Numbered from the stretch's first letter, positions 44,688 to 57,018 are shown. The stretch is 64,000 nucleotides of DNA from Rosellinia necatrix (GCA_021209875.1 JAGYVD010000003.1:248001-312000), one strand, 5' to 3'. The notes: generated by a model from the sequence alone, not told the origin. Translations and numbers: made by a program.

Positions 44688-46823
44688 TTATATACTTGAA
44701 ACATCATAAGGTGTCGGATCAGAAAATATCAAATGTGGTTTACGCTTCGCAAGATCAAGAATAGTAGAGGCAAAGACGCCGTTGGCCCCTGTCGCAAATG
44801 TTAGTAAGTTTCAATGAGAATGATGAAGCTCTCGCCGGTCGCGGCATTCGCAAACTTACATGCAAACCAACTCCCTGTGTTTTTGGTTAGCCCTGGTGCC
44901 TAATAATGGTAATAATAAAAAAATCCCAAAAAAAATCACACCCCGTTTAACTTACTCGTATAGGAGCCCAATATATTCACATTGACGCTTTCATGAATTA
45001 AGCCGAGCTTACTAGAGCGCAAAACAAGGTCAATACACTCCGCTATCTCTTTGTCGTCATCCGACGTCCGGGCTTGGACGAGAAGACTCATGGGCCATGC
45101 ATTCATAAGACCAATATGAGGCCCTACGACTGTTAGTCTAAATCAATATAATTTAGTCATGATGAGCCGACTCACCTCCAATACCATGGAAGTCCTTCCC
45201 CATGAGATAGTAGGGGTTCGATGACTTGGAAAGCAACATCCGTCTTGTGTTTTGGTAAGTTTCGTCGCTCACGTCGACGAAACCCATGAGCGGTAGCGCT
45301 AGAAGAGATGGGTAATTCGCGTCATCCATGAGTATAGACGAACCGTAGCCGTCCACTTCGTAGGCAAAGACCTTCCCGAATTGGCGGTGCTCGACAACGC
45401 CATGTTCCCAAATGCCCCTCGCGATTTTCTGACTCCATTCATCTACCGTTTGGGCTAGTTCGGCCTTGCCGGCATCTTTGAGTATCTTTGCCGTTCGTTG
45501 CAGCTCCATGGCCATCTGGGCATTGGCTGGTATGAAGAAGCCCAGAATTGTGGCATCGTCGCTTGGCCTGAATGCTGATCGTACCAAGCCGGTGCCACTA
45601 TTTAAAGGGTTACCGATGCCGTTGAGGTTCAGAGTCTCTGTACCCGTATTCGTGTTCCGGCTGAAGGTATACTGATTCTTAACGAACCGACCGGTATCCG
45701 GGTCGAATGTCGATCTCGACTGCTGTTCTAACACTTCCAATACCGTCTGCAATGCGCGGTACCACCGAGGAGTGAGGAATTCTTTAGAGCCACTGTGTTC
45801 GTTGAAGTCGTTGCCCAGAGCGAGAAAGTGAGCGAGGGAATCCAGTTCGTATTTGCACTCGAAGACGAAGCTCGGCTCGTATGCAGGGTGCACAACATCG
45901 TCTTGGCCGTTGCTGGTGACGGGTAGGTTGCTAATGGGTGGCGGTTGAAACGCGTTGCAGTATGGCGACTCGATGACGAACTCGGATTGGGTATTGATGG
46001 CACCGAGGATCAATTGGTATATCTTGGGGTCTTTCGCCGCGAGAGCTTGGTAAGGGGATAATTGATTCGTCGAGTCTCGGAGCCACTCAGCGATGATGTC
46101 TCCTGGAAGAGGGCGTTAGACGAAAGGTATCAACGTGCAGTTGCCGGAAGCGCCTGGCAAAGGAAGAAGCATTACCGGTGATGATAAATGACTGCGGTCC
46201 TTCCCACTGCCCCTCGTCGAATGTTTCTGCATTGAAACTATTCCGCTTTGATTTCGTTGACCCGCTAGTATGGAACTTAACGGTCGTATCTGTCGTCGAC
46301 TACACGCATGAAACCATGTAAGTGAGTGAGTGGGCGAACAGCCGAACCGTGAATATTGATTGGGCACAGGCAAGGGACATTCTGAGGGCGTCAACTAACA
46401 GGGAAGGTATTCTCGAACAGCCGCGCAAGATCGGGGTCCTTTATACGGGATACGACATCTTCGATCACCTTCTCTATGGTGTCCGACTGGAATGTGCGAC
46501 ACTTGGGGTGCGGCCTCTGATACGGCAATTCGAGGGAGCCTTCACTTAGGGGACGACTGTGCCAAATAGCGATAGGTAGGTCAATTAATTAGGGCTGATC
46601 TTCTAACGAGCTATACTCTGATAGTGAGATAGATGGATGCCACTCACTGGGGATAGGCCGAGTAGAGTGTATAGTCAGGGCAGGCCTCTTGGTAATTGGT
46701 TGTATCGTCGCTGAGCGCAATCTGATCCTGTCCATAGCGGGCTGGATCGGCCGCATGAGCTCGAGAAGGGAATGAAGCGGCTAGAAGAAGCAGGGTGCGA
46801 AATGAGGCGGCCGCCATCGTCAT
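44688..46823 (-). CDS. secreted GH125 exo-alpha-1,6-mannosidase
   Basis: Metal-independent alpha-1,6-mannosidase acting on mannans and N-glycan-type linkages, probably extracellular or in the secretory route. Seven-exon minus-strand model, 557 residues: 46648-46823, 46400-46556, 46176-46299, 45176-46102, 44956-45129, 44860-44874 and 44688-44788; all phases agree. Signal peptide in the first 25 residues. Blocks: PYQRPHPKCRTFQS, PDLARLFENTFP, WEGPQSFIITGDI, AEWLRDSTNQLSPY, INTQSEFVIESPYCNAFQPP, FECKYELDSLAHFL, ILMDDANYPSLLALPLMG, NPYYLMGKDFHGIGG, PHIGLMNAWPMSLLVQA, LIHESVNVN and LDLAKRKPHLIF. The sixth exon is only 15 bases but is required to keep the SWFAWAN sequence. Confidence 0.88.
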
Positions 46824-47687
46824 GTCGTGCAGCAGTATGAGGGCAGTCCCCCGGAGCTGGCTGGCCAGGATGCAAAAGTACTACCTATGCCGACAAGACT
46901 ATGAAATACGGGTGAAACGTGGTGACGTGGAGGAGCGCATGGGCCCAAGGTCGGGGCGATTCTGGAAGGACCTCACTTACTCGTCCTAAGCTAAGTACCT
47001 AGTTATGTCCCATTCGGCAGACTCATTTGGGTAAGAAGTAGGCGAGAAGTAAGTGAGAGGTAGTCGCATACTCTGGACTAGTATCCGGTTGAGATGCCAC
47101 ACATACAGACCTTTAAGACATTGTATGGGTAAAGAAGGTTGAGCCAGCTAGATGCCCAAGGTGACATGGAGATTCTGATTGGGGTATCTGCGATGGCGGG
47201 GCTTTTACGTTCATCTTCCGTCTTTGGTGGTACTTTATGTAACTTTATGTAACTACCATGGTCCGTCCGCTGTCTCGTACCTGCCTACCAGAATACATCC
47301 CGAGTAATGAATGCCAAGAGGCTGAATTGGACCCTGGGGATGACGTCGTCAACAGCCAGCTCGGTCTAGACTTCCTTGTGCTTCCTACTAGCGAGTGGGT
47401 ACCTACCTACCTGTGTGCATTATCGATAAGAGAATTCAAAGTACCTCGGTACCTGGGGTACCTGGACTTAATCCCTGCTTATCAATCTTATCTACGACTC
47501 CCAGCAGGAACAGGAGGATAGATGCATCCTCACATGTTCGCGGCAGAAAGCATCATGGCCGCAGGCATCGCCGGCTTATCTTCCGCCATTGACTCCCCAG
47601 AATAGCCTTGACTATGCCGCTAAATGCCTCACCTTGTCCACCCGTGAAAGCCATAGACCCCCAGAGCCTCGTAATTACCTTGCGACC
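46824..47687. other. divergent promoter region of GH125 and PAN6 genes
   Basis: Contains no supportable gene. Short frames at 47258-47592 have no family features. GGTACC motifs cluster near 47398-47465. Confidence 0.55.
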
Positions 47688-48839
47688 ATGATCCCACGCA
47701 CAATCCGCCGCCTCGCGGGGTCGCGTGCCTGGCATCATCATCATCATCATCATCATCATCACCAAGCTCCCCCCTTGGCCCGCACCCTCGCCTCGGGGAG
47801 GCGGCCGGCCACCGAGACCATCCCCGCGTCCCCGATCGAGGTCCTGCGCACCGTGGAGGCCGTGCGGCGGTGGCGGAGGCCGCACGCGCTCGACCGGCGG
47901 ATCGTGAGCCTGGTGCCGACGATGGGGGCGCTGCACGAGGGCCACCTGTCGCTGGTGCGGGCGGCGGCGCGCGAGTCGCACCACGTCGTGGTCAGCGTGT
48001 ACGTGAACCCGGCGCAGTTCGGGGCGCGCGAGGACCTGGCGTCGTACCCGGCGACGTGGGCGGCCGACTGCGGGGCGCTCGCGCGGCTGGACCGCGAGCT
48101 GGCCGACGACGGCGGCAACCTCGGCCGCGTCAGCGCCGTCTTCGCGCCCGCCACCGCCGCCATGTACCCCGCCGGCTTCCCGGGGCAGGAGGTCGGCTCC
48201 AAGGGCAGCTTCGTCGTCATGACCCCCCTGAGCGAGCGGCTCGAGGGCCGCGCGCGCCCGACCTTCTTCCGCGGCGTCGCCACCGTCTGCATGAAGCTCT
48301 TCAACATCGTCCAGCCCGACCGCGTCTACTTCGGCCAGAAGGACGTCCAGCAGACCGTCGTCATCCGCAACATGGTCCGCGACTTCATGCTGCCCGTCGA
48401 CGTCGTCGTCCGCCCGACGAGCAGGGAGCCCGACGGCCTCGCCCTGAGCTCCCGCAACGTCTACCTCGGCGAGCGGCGCCGCAGGGTCGCCACGGTGCTG
48501 AGACGCGCCCTGAAGGCCGCTGAGGAGCGCTACCTAGGCGGCGCCCTGGACCGGGACGCCATCCTGCATGCCGCAAACTCCGTCGCGGCCGACACGTTGA
48601 ATGAGCAGATGGGTCTGGGACCCGAGCAGCGCGTCAGGTACGAAGTCGATTACATCTCTCTTGCCGACCCCTTGTCCATGGAAGAGGTTGCCGTAGTTGA
48701 CCCCAAGATCGGTGGGATACTCAGCGGCGCGATCAAAATGCTCCCCGTCGAGTCACCGCGGCCTGGGGAAGATCTAGGTTACAGTGGTGGCCCTGCTGTC
48801 CGGTTAATTGACAACATAGTATTAAAGCCATCGGCTTGA
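47688..48839 (+). CDS. PAN6: pantothenate synthetase (pantoate-beta-alanine ligase)
   Basis: Joins pantoate and beta-alanine with ATP to make pantothenate, the precursor of coenzyme A. Intronless, 383 residues. The nucleotide-binding signature PTMGALHEGHLSLVR lies near residues 75-90. VYVNPAQFG, FNIVQPDRVYFGQKD, QQTVVIRNMVRD, and LALSSRNVYL cover the remaining ATP and pantoate site motifs. Compared with bacterial enzymes there is an insert between SYPATWAADC and VFAPATAAMYP, as seen in fungi. The N-terminus is basic and contains a run of ten His encoded by a CAT/CAC repeat at 47733-47762. The ATG at 47688 (ACCATGA) starts a presequence-like region, so mitochondrial targeting is possible but not certain. 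Confidence 0.93.
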   Translation: MIPRTIRRLAGSRAWHHHHHHHHHHQAPPLARTLASGRRPATETIPASPIEVLRTVEAVRRWRRPHALDRRIVSLVPTMGALHEGHLSLVRAAARESHHVVVSVYVNPAQFGAREDLASYPATWAADCGALARLDRELADDGGNLGRVSAVFAPATAAMYPAGFPGQEVGSKGSFVVMTPLSERLEGRARPTFFRGVATVCMKLFNIVQPDRVYFGQKDVQQTVVIRNMVRDFMLPVDVVVRPTSREPDGLALSSRNVYLGERRRRVATVLRRALKAAEERYLGGALDRDAILHAANSVAADTLNEQMGLGPEQRVRYEVDYISLADPLSMEEVAVVDPKIGGILSGAIKMLPVESPRPGEDLGYSGGPAVRLIDNIVLKPSA

Positions 48840-49781
48840 AAATCTTGAGTATATAGGGAGATTTACGTACGTACTCAGGTACTTCTAGATCTATACGATG
48901 GTTTGGCGATAGCGGCCTTTGCTGTTGGGTAAGAAGTGCACCTAACCTACCTACCTACCTACCTACCTGGGTTTGACGCAAATAAAGTATAGCAGACAGA
49001 GTTCTTCATTGCCAAAAGCTAATAACGACGCGTTCTTGTGAGTCAGAGGGTACTTGGGTTGGGTACGCGTCTTTTGTACCTAGGTACTTGCACCAGAGTC
49101 CCTACCGCTGCCGCCTCTCGCACCTTGTTTGCCACGCCCCCATATCATTACAATTAACGCCGCACCCTTTCACCAGACGTTCCCCCCTGGCCTTCCCTCT
49201 TGGCCTAGTGGTAAATTAGTCGCCAGGAAAAAAGACACGGAGCAGCCCGGGTTCGACTCCCGCTCCAAGACGTTTTCCGGTCCTAGCTTGTTCTACTCCC
49301 TGAGCCCCCTCCCCCCACAGGTTGTAGAAACGTGGATTCTTTTTGCGCAACTTTCTCTGACCTCTTGCCTTTTTTTTTTTTTTTTTTTATCCCCCTTGTG
49401 GTTTTATTTATTACTTTTTATCTCATAAATAGCTACGTCTATTAGTTTGGTTATGGTTTAAAGAAACCTTAATCTGGGTCATTATTTACCATCGTTTACC
49501 ATTCATTGGCTATAGAGGTCAATTTGGGATTGCGAGTTCGAGTCCCATGCTCGTCGCTGTCTTTTTTACATGCCTTCGAGGCACCAGTATTGTAGGCACC
49601 AGTATTGTAGTCCTTCATACACGCCCCCTTTAACGGATAGGTCATTAATGATAACAAACTTGATATGATAGTTGTTTATTCAATTCGTAAAGTTCCACAT
49701 CCGTGCCAGCCACTCTGTCCGCAAAGCAAACATCCACCTCTGCGATGCGGTGAGCCACTTCATATACTGCCGACGTCTCGC
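48840..49781. other. intergenic region with tRNA-like elements
   Basis: Holds an ACCT microsatellite (48941-48969), a tRNA-like element at 49198-49270, a long T run (about 49371-49388) and a second B-box-like sequence near 49530-49550 followed by TTTTTT. No protein gene is seen. Confidence 0.55.
49198..49270 (+). other. tRNA-like element with A and B boxes
   Basis: The sequence starts TCTTGGCCTAGTGGTAA and ends CTCCAAGA, so six terminal bases pair. It has an A box (TGGCCTAGTGG) and a consensus B box (GGTTCGACTCC) with a T-arm hairpin. The anticodon arm does not fold: the loop region is a run of As without the invariant T33. It is therefore likely a tRNA pseudogene or the head of a tRNA-derived SINE rather than a working tRNA. 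Confidence 0.4.
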
Positions 49782-52700
49782 CTAACAAACGGGCTCCATC
49801 TTGAAACGTTCCCCACTTTCCGAGATGTCAAGATAGCCATCTTCCACCAGCTGCCAGGGATTGAAGTAGATATAGTGGTTAACACCCGGGCGGTCAATAT
49901 AGTAGACACGGAAAATGACGTAGATGGCATCGATGCCCTCGTGATCCTTGAAATTTTTCATTCTTTCCATCTACAGATATCCACCCCGGCAGCGTTAGCA
50001 CAAAAACGGAGAAACAGGGAGAAGGGGCGGGGGGGGGTTATGGTGGACTTGGGCCGGGATGTCATTGCCGTCACTTACGCTCTCTCGTTGCTGTTCGCTG
50101 ACGCTGAACGCAGTCGCTAGTTTATCCCCCGTAGCCTTCACCTCTATAAAGTACCGCGGTTTCTTCCCACCCCACGCCGCCTCATCGAGGTATCCGTTCT
50201 TGATGAACTCCCTTGTCAGCACTCCGCGCACGTCCGTATACATAATGTCCGCCTCCCCTGCTCCATAATTACCAATGCCCTTGTAGTCATCGTGTTCAGA
50301 GACCTTTTTTCTGAGGTGACTCTTCCAACTGTCCTTACTAAAGCACGGGAGCTTAGGCTCCAGAGTCGAGAGAAGTTCGAACACCTGCGTCTCGGACGTC
50401 AGTGTTCATTGGCCTGTTTTTTTGGAGAAGGAACGAAAAGAAGAGAGGGACACACATATAATTCTCCGGCTGCACCCATTTCCGTCGGCCATTGCCCCGT
50501 CTTACATAGCTTGTGACTGAAGTATCCATTCTTGAATTTACGACCAGCCGCATCTTCAGGTGAGCATTTCATCGTCCCCTTAAGGCCCCTACCCCGACTT
50601 GCATCGATGACCCTTTGAAGAGCTGTTTTATACGTTGGTTCTTTGGGGGAAGGACCATCGCTTTTATCACCAAGCTCACCGATTGGCTTGTTCTTTGGCT
50701 TTCCTTCTGGGGAACCCAACTGTGTCGATTGTATAGGTGTGGGCTTGGGCCTCCGGGGTAATTTCCTCGACAGTGGGCTGGGGCTTACCTCTTTCCTGGG
50801 TATTCGGGGCTTGTATGTTTCACTCCATGGGGTTATTGGTGAAGCCTGGTCTATATCTTCCTGCTGTGTCCAATTCGGGCTAGGTGAGAACACTGACGAC
50901 AATGGAGTTTCACCTCCCACGGTATCGTCATCGTCTACGCTAGTAATAGGAGTAGTTGGTCGTTTGAGACCAGGGCTGTAATTGCTTCTTCGAGACGAAT
51001 AATCGACAGGCATGTCCCGTGAGGGGAGGTATCCTTTTCTTCTGGAATCTGAATTTGGCGACAAATACTTCGATTTATTTGTTGGCGAGAACTCTGCTGT
51101 TGGTCGAGACTTCTTCTTCAGAGATTGGGGCTCGACCGGTCTTTCTCGATCCTCAGGGAAATCTAATCCCTTGATCCCCTCCCCATCTAGAAGAGAACTG
51201 AGAGAAGCGGGCTCGGAATTCAAAACAACAGTGATGAGTCGTTTTGCAACCCCGATTTCCCTACTGCCAATAGGAGACTGGGTGTCCACCATTATCCACT
51301 CAAATAGAGCCTGTGGGAGGTCGTAAAGAAATGCATGATTCCGCTGAGACGCGTCGCTCGGAACAACAATTTTTGGGACGTCATCCTTGCAATCAAAATG
51401 AAGTCTAACCTCCTGAGGGCCGACATTGAGACAGCGACCACTTTCGACGAGGCTCAATTCTGATTTCAGAGAGGACGCTTCGTCAACCCTCACTTTCTTT
51501 AATATCTGATAAAACTCCCAGGGGCTTTCTGCTCTTCGACTTCTAAAATGGCTCGCGATTCTGCTAACACGTTAGTCCTCGATCCAGGGGTTGTCTTTTA
51601 GGATGTGACTAACCGGCATAATGAGTAAGCCTTCGACCCGATATTACGCAGTGGATCTTGGGTGGTTTGAACATCGGGGTTGGCAACCGAGACTTGGGTC
51701 ACGAATTCCTTAACTCTTACTGATAGATAGAACTTGTCTAGCCCCGCCCGTCGGATGAAGTGGCAGATAATAGTTTCACGGAACCATCGGGATACCTGAT
51801 TGGTAGTTTTATGTTATCCAATATCATAGTTTTGGGAGTGTAGAACAAGGTGGTGGTGGAAAGATGGGAGTTAAATTGCCACAGATCTTCCTTCAATTCC
51901 CTAATTATCGTGGTATCTGCCGCGCTCTTAATCCGGAGCTCCTCGAGCGCCGTATTCGCGTTCGGCTCCGGGACGCCTAACATGGTGACGAACAGTTTCT
52001 TCATGCTTGGGTGATGTTGACTTAAGTTCACCTTGCCCGTCATTGTGTTCTTGCTTGACCATATACAAGTTTTTGTAGTATGCCATGCGCCGGCGGCGAA
52101 TACCAACCCCTCGGCCTCGAAGGTTTGCCTGTTTGTAAGCAAAGAATTAGTAAATGGCCATCGAAACTCGCCAACACCGTCTGAACGGGCAAATATTTGC
52201 AGATTGTATGGACTGACTGAGTGGCTTTGTAACTGCCTCGGGAGAACAACGATTGACCCTCGTCAGGGAATTCGGATTTGAGCAATGAATTGGCTAAGGC
52301 TTCATATAATGTGTGTATAAGATCCACATCCGGGCTTGCGCCGCTTTGCAAGCGAAGCTGGTTGATGATGTCGTTTGAAGACAAGTCCGACACACTGTCA
52401 ATCAGGCGCTTCAGGTGGGCATCCTTGACGGGTTTCGATCGGTAATTTCGAGGAAATGTATCTCGGAACATCGCCTCCTCGTCATCATCGATACCTATGG
52501 GTTTGAGTCTTTTTATCTCTTCTGTCCTGTTCCTACAGCATTGCATCAGTGGTGCACCCTGAGTTTTGGCCCTGATGAGGTCGTATAGGCTTTTCCAATA
52601 TCCGTCAGGGTGGTCATGGTTCTGGGGCAAATATCTCATCCATTTATGTCTTAAAGTGGGGATCTTGCAGAGCTCTAGTATTGACTCCTGGAATGCTGTC

Positions 52701-53650
52701 GGGATGGCATCGAGAAGGATTCGGTTCCTGTTGGATGTGGGATCAATGTCCCGGTAATCGGCTCGCACCGCAAAGTCCGCTTGGATCAAGAACTGAGAAT
52801 GTTAGTCAAATCAAGACTGAAGAGATAACATGTTATCGGGCTTACTTTGAAGTTCGTTTTTCTAATGGGAAAGAAGGCGAATACTTGTTGAGGGTTGATG
52901 ATTGGGTCTGATTCAGTCTCGTCTAGTGGAAACGCAAGAACAATTTCGGATGGTGGCAACTCCTCTCCCGATGTTTCTCCTACCGAAAATACTATACCTC
53001 GACTCCGTGGCAGACGAGGGACTAGAAATTTATGAACGTAGTAATTACCGACGACGGCCGAAGCATGGCCTTGTTCTTTGGCGAGTGCAATTATATTTGA
53101 GGTGTTTTTCCGGACCAAGAGTCTTTTCGAGGATATAATCACATCTTTGTCGGCTATGTGGATGATATTGATGCGTTGTATATTCCTCAGAAATAATAGA
53201 TGCGTTTCTTGCAATTTTTCGAATTGTCGTAGCATTGCGCTATCCGTCCAAGTGGAATGGAGGAATAACTTTATTCGCGTGATCCCACATTTCGGAACGT
53301 CGTCGGAATCTTCCCAGGTTGGCGAAATCATCCCCATGCCCGACTGCCCGCGGCGGTGATTGAAGGAGAACGAAAAGCTCTCGGATTGCACGTGCACTTT
53401 GTACGCGACCGCGAAAACTGACTTGAATTCGATCCCCTCTGTGCCGAAATATTGTTGGTAGATAGCATCTAAATTCCCTTGCGTGAATCCATCGTCATTG
53501 CATTCGATCGTAATAAGCGAGGGGCTTATCGTGAAGGTCACAAACGGATTCTTGTTCCGAGTTCGAGCTCTTGTGAAATTGCTGTCGTCTGCGTTGCGCA
53601 ATAATTCGAAAACAAAGTAGTTAACACCTTGTTCCGGACGCTTTACAAGC
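49782..53650 (-). pseudogene. NO VEIN-like HSP90-type ATPase / DUF3883 protein, damaged
   Basis: Multi-exon minus-strand gene. Exons seen: 52846-53650, about 52190-52792, 51614-52128, 50456-51560, 50079-50384 and 49782-49970; the 5' exon and the junction near 52190 are unresolved. The first part is a GHKL ATPase: N box NYFVFELLRNADDSNFTRA, G1-type IECNDDGFTQGNLDAI and G2-type GTEGIEFKSVF. The middle is Ser/Pro-rich, and the end is a DUF3883 NOV nuclease-like domain (YFIEVKATGDK, FSVSEQQ, YVIFRVYYIDR). Two lesions stand out: the lid segment between LDAI and GTEGIEF is about a dozen residues shorter than usual, and near 51770 a conserved stretch is missing, joining SATSSD to FIRRAGLDKF out of frame. 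The function of fungal members is unknown. Confidence 0.65.
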
Positions 53651-55528
53651 CTGGAGGTCCCTATTTATCAGTTTATGCTAGCATACCGGGGGCAGAACTT
53701 GCTATACTTTACAAGAGCCTTCCTTACTGCGGCCTTCTTCTTTCTCGAGTCCTCCCCAGGCCTCAAGTTATTGGCAGGTATTGACCGTGCTTAGATAAAC
53801 CACAGTTAGCCAGCGGCAATGATCAGATGTATGATGCCTTCAGGAGTACACGGGATACATGTTCGAGTTCTCAGTAACGTCTCAATGTTGAGGAATTTAC
53901 TATTCGTAAGATACGCGACATGTTTCAAGACGTTAAACACTCACAGGAGTCTTTACCGAGATACCCATAATCCCGTGCAACTCTCTGGACCAGGGCCCTC
54001 GCATAGTCTGGTGAGGGGGCGTTAGAGGGCATGACCTTTGATGTAAATTCGCGTAGTCTTCCGGAGTATGGCAAAGAGGATTTCGAGGGCCGAAAGACGA
54101 ACCAGGAATGCTAAGACTAAATAATAGGCGTGATAGACTGTGCCAAGGCTCCTCAAATGTTCGCTAGATGCCGGTCGAAAAGGCGCCTGTAGGAGCATTC
54201 ATCCCGCCTATGAATGTGTCTATCTAACGAGGCAGGAGTGTTGAGAGGGTTGCATTGCAGCCGGCGAAGGATGGGCTGTGACGAATTGACAGTGGTGGCT
54301 AAACCGTGATTCGACGTATTTGAACGCTGAAACCAACAGGCGAACAGGCCGCAGGGCTTAAATCAGCAACCACTCTATCTTAGGGCAGAGCTGTAAAATC
54401 CACTTGATCAGGTGCCCTCCACAAATGCACCGGATGGGTGGATAGACACACATAGACTCGGAATGCCTCCTGCGGCATGCCGAACAGGGCTGCTCGGTAG
54501 CTATACGATTCTACCTCTGGCATGGCCGTCGGTAAGTCTATCTGCCTATCCATATGGTTAGTATTCATGGCTAAGACATGTAGAGCAGAATTTGATGGCA
54601 AGCAACTGACCTAACAACAAGGAAGATACCAACGGACATGAACGTGAAGTAGCTGTGTATCTAATTGCCACATGTAGAAAGGGGTAGGCTGCCTGCAAGT
54701 TGCAGAATGATCTCTACACCAGATCTCGTGGAGTTACGGATAATGGATGGCACCATGAAGTCGATTCCGCGGTGCACCCAAGCGCCCGGCTTCCTATTCC
54801 GGTGCGGCTAACAACCGACCCTCGCGTTCAATCGTTCCGGCGTCGTTCTGGCATCTGACACGTCCCATACCGACTTACTTACTTAGGTTAACAAGTAAGT
54901 TAGGTGATCTGGCTATTGCTCGGGCACGGTAGTGTACCAAGGATATGAGCAATATGGGTTATAACTTGTCAAAAGGACAGAAGGGGCCGTGTGTTTATCG
55001 GACCAACATGTGCATACATACACTACACTGCATACCTTACCTTCTCATTGCAATTTCTAATGGAAACTAGGCAATTGGTTTAAGTGGAAGTGGTGGAAGC
55101 GGTGGAAGTGGTCTGTCGGTCGGATCGGACCCGAACCAGGACGATATGACACCTTGTGACAGCGATGATGAAAATTAGATATGATGCGTCTAGTGTATGC
55201 TTAGCACAGGCTAGAGAACTTGTTGCAGGTAATTCGGTTGAGGGATGTGAGGATGGGTATAACTAACTATATAGCGATGGAATAACGATGTAGATTGGAT
55301 GGTTCTGGTAGTTAATCGACATGGAGTCCACCGTAGTAGGTAACCACTACAACACGATGGGTCGTGCCTCCCCTTACAGAAGTGGTCAGGCGGTTTTGAT
55401 GTCACGTGAACCGCAGGGGTCATATGTCACTACATAATACTCATAGTCATCTTCATGCATAGAGGATCGGACGAAAAAGTATGGCTGACTAGGTAGTTAT
55501 ATAATTCACAATAATAAGGGAATATTTC
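53651..55528. other. 1.9-kb intergenic region
   Basis: May contain the unresolved 5' exon of the NO VEIN-like gene: a basic segment ending at a GTAAAG donor at 53712 is a candidate. Otherwise there are only short open frames without coding character (53819-54025, 54380-54601, 55211-55423). Confidence 0.5.
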
Positions 55529-55647
55529 ACGTACGACCACAGCCTCCAGAGAACTCGGGATCCCGTCCGCTCTCCCATAGATAAGCTGGAGGGCGCCAGA
55601 TTAGTAGTTGGGTCGGTGACGACCAGCGAATCCCTGGTGTTGTACGT
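55529..55647 (+). rRNA. 5S rRNA gene, second copy
   Basis: About 119 bases, nearly identical to the copy at 28035. It begins ACGTACGACCACAGC and ends GTGTTGTACGT. The helix I change A to G near the 5' end is matched by T to C near the 3' end, so pairing is kept. A T4 and then a T8 run (55653-55660) follow as terminator. Confidence 0.95.
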
Positions 55648-55652
55648 TTTGG

Positions 55653-55660
55653 TTTTTTTT
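55653..55660 (+). terminator. Pol III T-run terminator of 5S gene
   Basis: Eight Ts shortly after the mature 3' end, preceded by a shorter T4 run. Confidence 0.8.
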
Positions 55661-57018
55661 ATGCACTGGGCTTGAATATGATTATGCATGTGCTTAACCT
55701 TATCGCATTTTCTCTTTTTATTCAACAGATGTATACATGCATGCGTACATGTTGTACCCATTTACTTCTGATTTGACAATCCAGTCCTAGGTACTGCCAT
55801 GGGCCCTAGCGCCTACCTAGGTAGGTACCTAGGTATGTGGTTGAGATAGATATATACCTAGGTACTTACCTACTTACCCGTTACAGATAAGTGATCTAGA
55901 CGGATCCTGGCACACCAGTGTCCGCCACCTGCTGTGCAACAGACTGACGGTAATCCATCCATCATTCTCAGGGGAAGGCCACCACACGGCTTTGACGATG
56001 AATATCGAGGACAAATAATGGCGGTAACAAGTAGGCTGAAGAACACTGGTCTCACCTAACGTATGCCGATCTACGTATTTCTCAGGGCCGATGCTCTATA
56101 ACGGGTGGGGAGAGGCCAATTGCAGCGCCCCTGGACCAAATTACAGTTCGAAGACTTCAAGGCATCTCCGCGTATGGAAGAATTCATTGCCCCATGTGCC
56201 AAGTCTGACAGTGACGAGTCAGAAAAACAGTGCCTTCTTGAGTATTATCTTCACCTTCTACGCGAGGGCAAGACTAACTACGTTTTGACGTCGGCTTTTC
56301 ATAATGTAACTGGTGAACACCACACCCTACGCAGCCGACTGGCTTCTTCAAGTCCCACGGTCTAAGGTATCCAGGTATTTTAAGAAGATGGCGGTGTCGG
56401 CGATGTTGGAGATGTTGGCAATGTTACAACGTTCATTACTTGATCTACCCAGCTACATATCCGTTAATATGTACCTACCTACCTACCTAAGTATGTACTA
56501 ACTACCTAGGTAGGATACTTGTTATGTACTTTATACCTGGGAAGCTGAGCCATATAGGCCGTGGGCACTGATCGCCACAAAACTTATCGCTTTGCGCCGT
56601 GTGCTTTATACGTCGCAGATTGGATCGGCCGTTGTACAAACATAGCCTTACTTGTATAATGAGACAAATCCAGTAGTTATTTAGCTATATATATCTAGCT
56701 CTCATATAAATCGTGCTCTGATTACATTTCATGCACCGATTTGGATTAACTTGACTGACTGCCCAGGTGGCTGGCTCTGGCCATTTAAATTTATGAGTTA
56801 ACTAGGTATATTCTTCCAGTTAAGGTAGTGGTGTCCCTCACTATAATTACAGCTATCTTCCCAAAGACTTCCAGCTAGGGCAGTACTCATAACTCACTAA
56901 GTACCTACCTACTAGGTACCTACTCAGACACCGGGACCCCCCAATCGCTAACCGTGACGACGTAGGTAGGCATATAGGTACTTTCCTTCACAATGGTAGC
57001 CAACCAGTGTAAGCTGCT
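55661..57018. other. intergenic region
   Basis: The 5S 3' flank (to about 55790) has a decayed copy at 61650-61770. An 86-residue open frame at 56105-56365 looks mildly protein-like (DFKASPRMEEFIAPC, LLEYYLHLLREGK) but has no partner exons or known family. Several ACCT/AGGT patches occur. Confidence 0.5.

Noticed and set aside
56105..56365. 86-residue open frame with some helical, charged character
   Set aside because: No start context, partner exons or known family; could be a small gene but evidence is insufficient.
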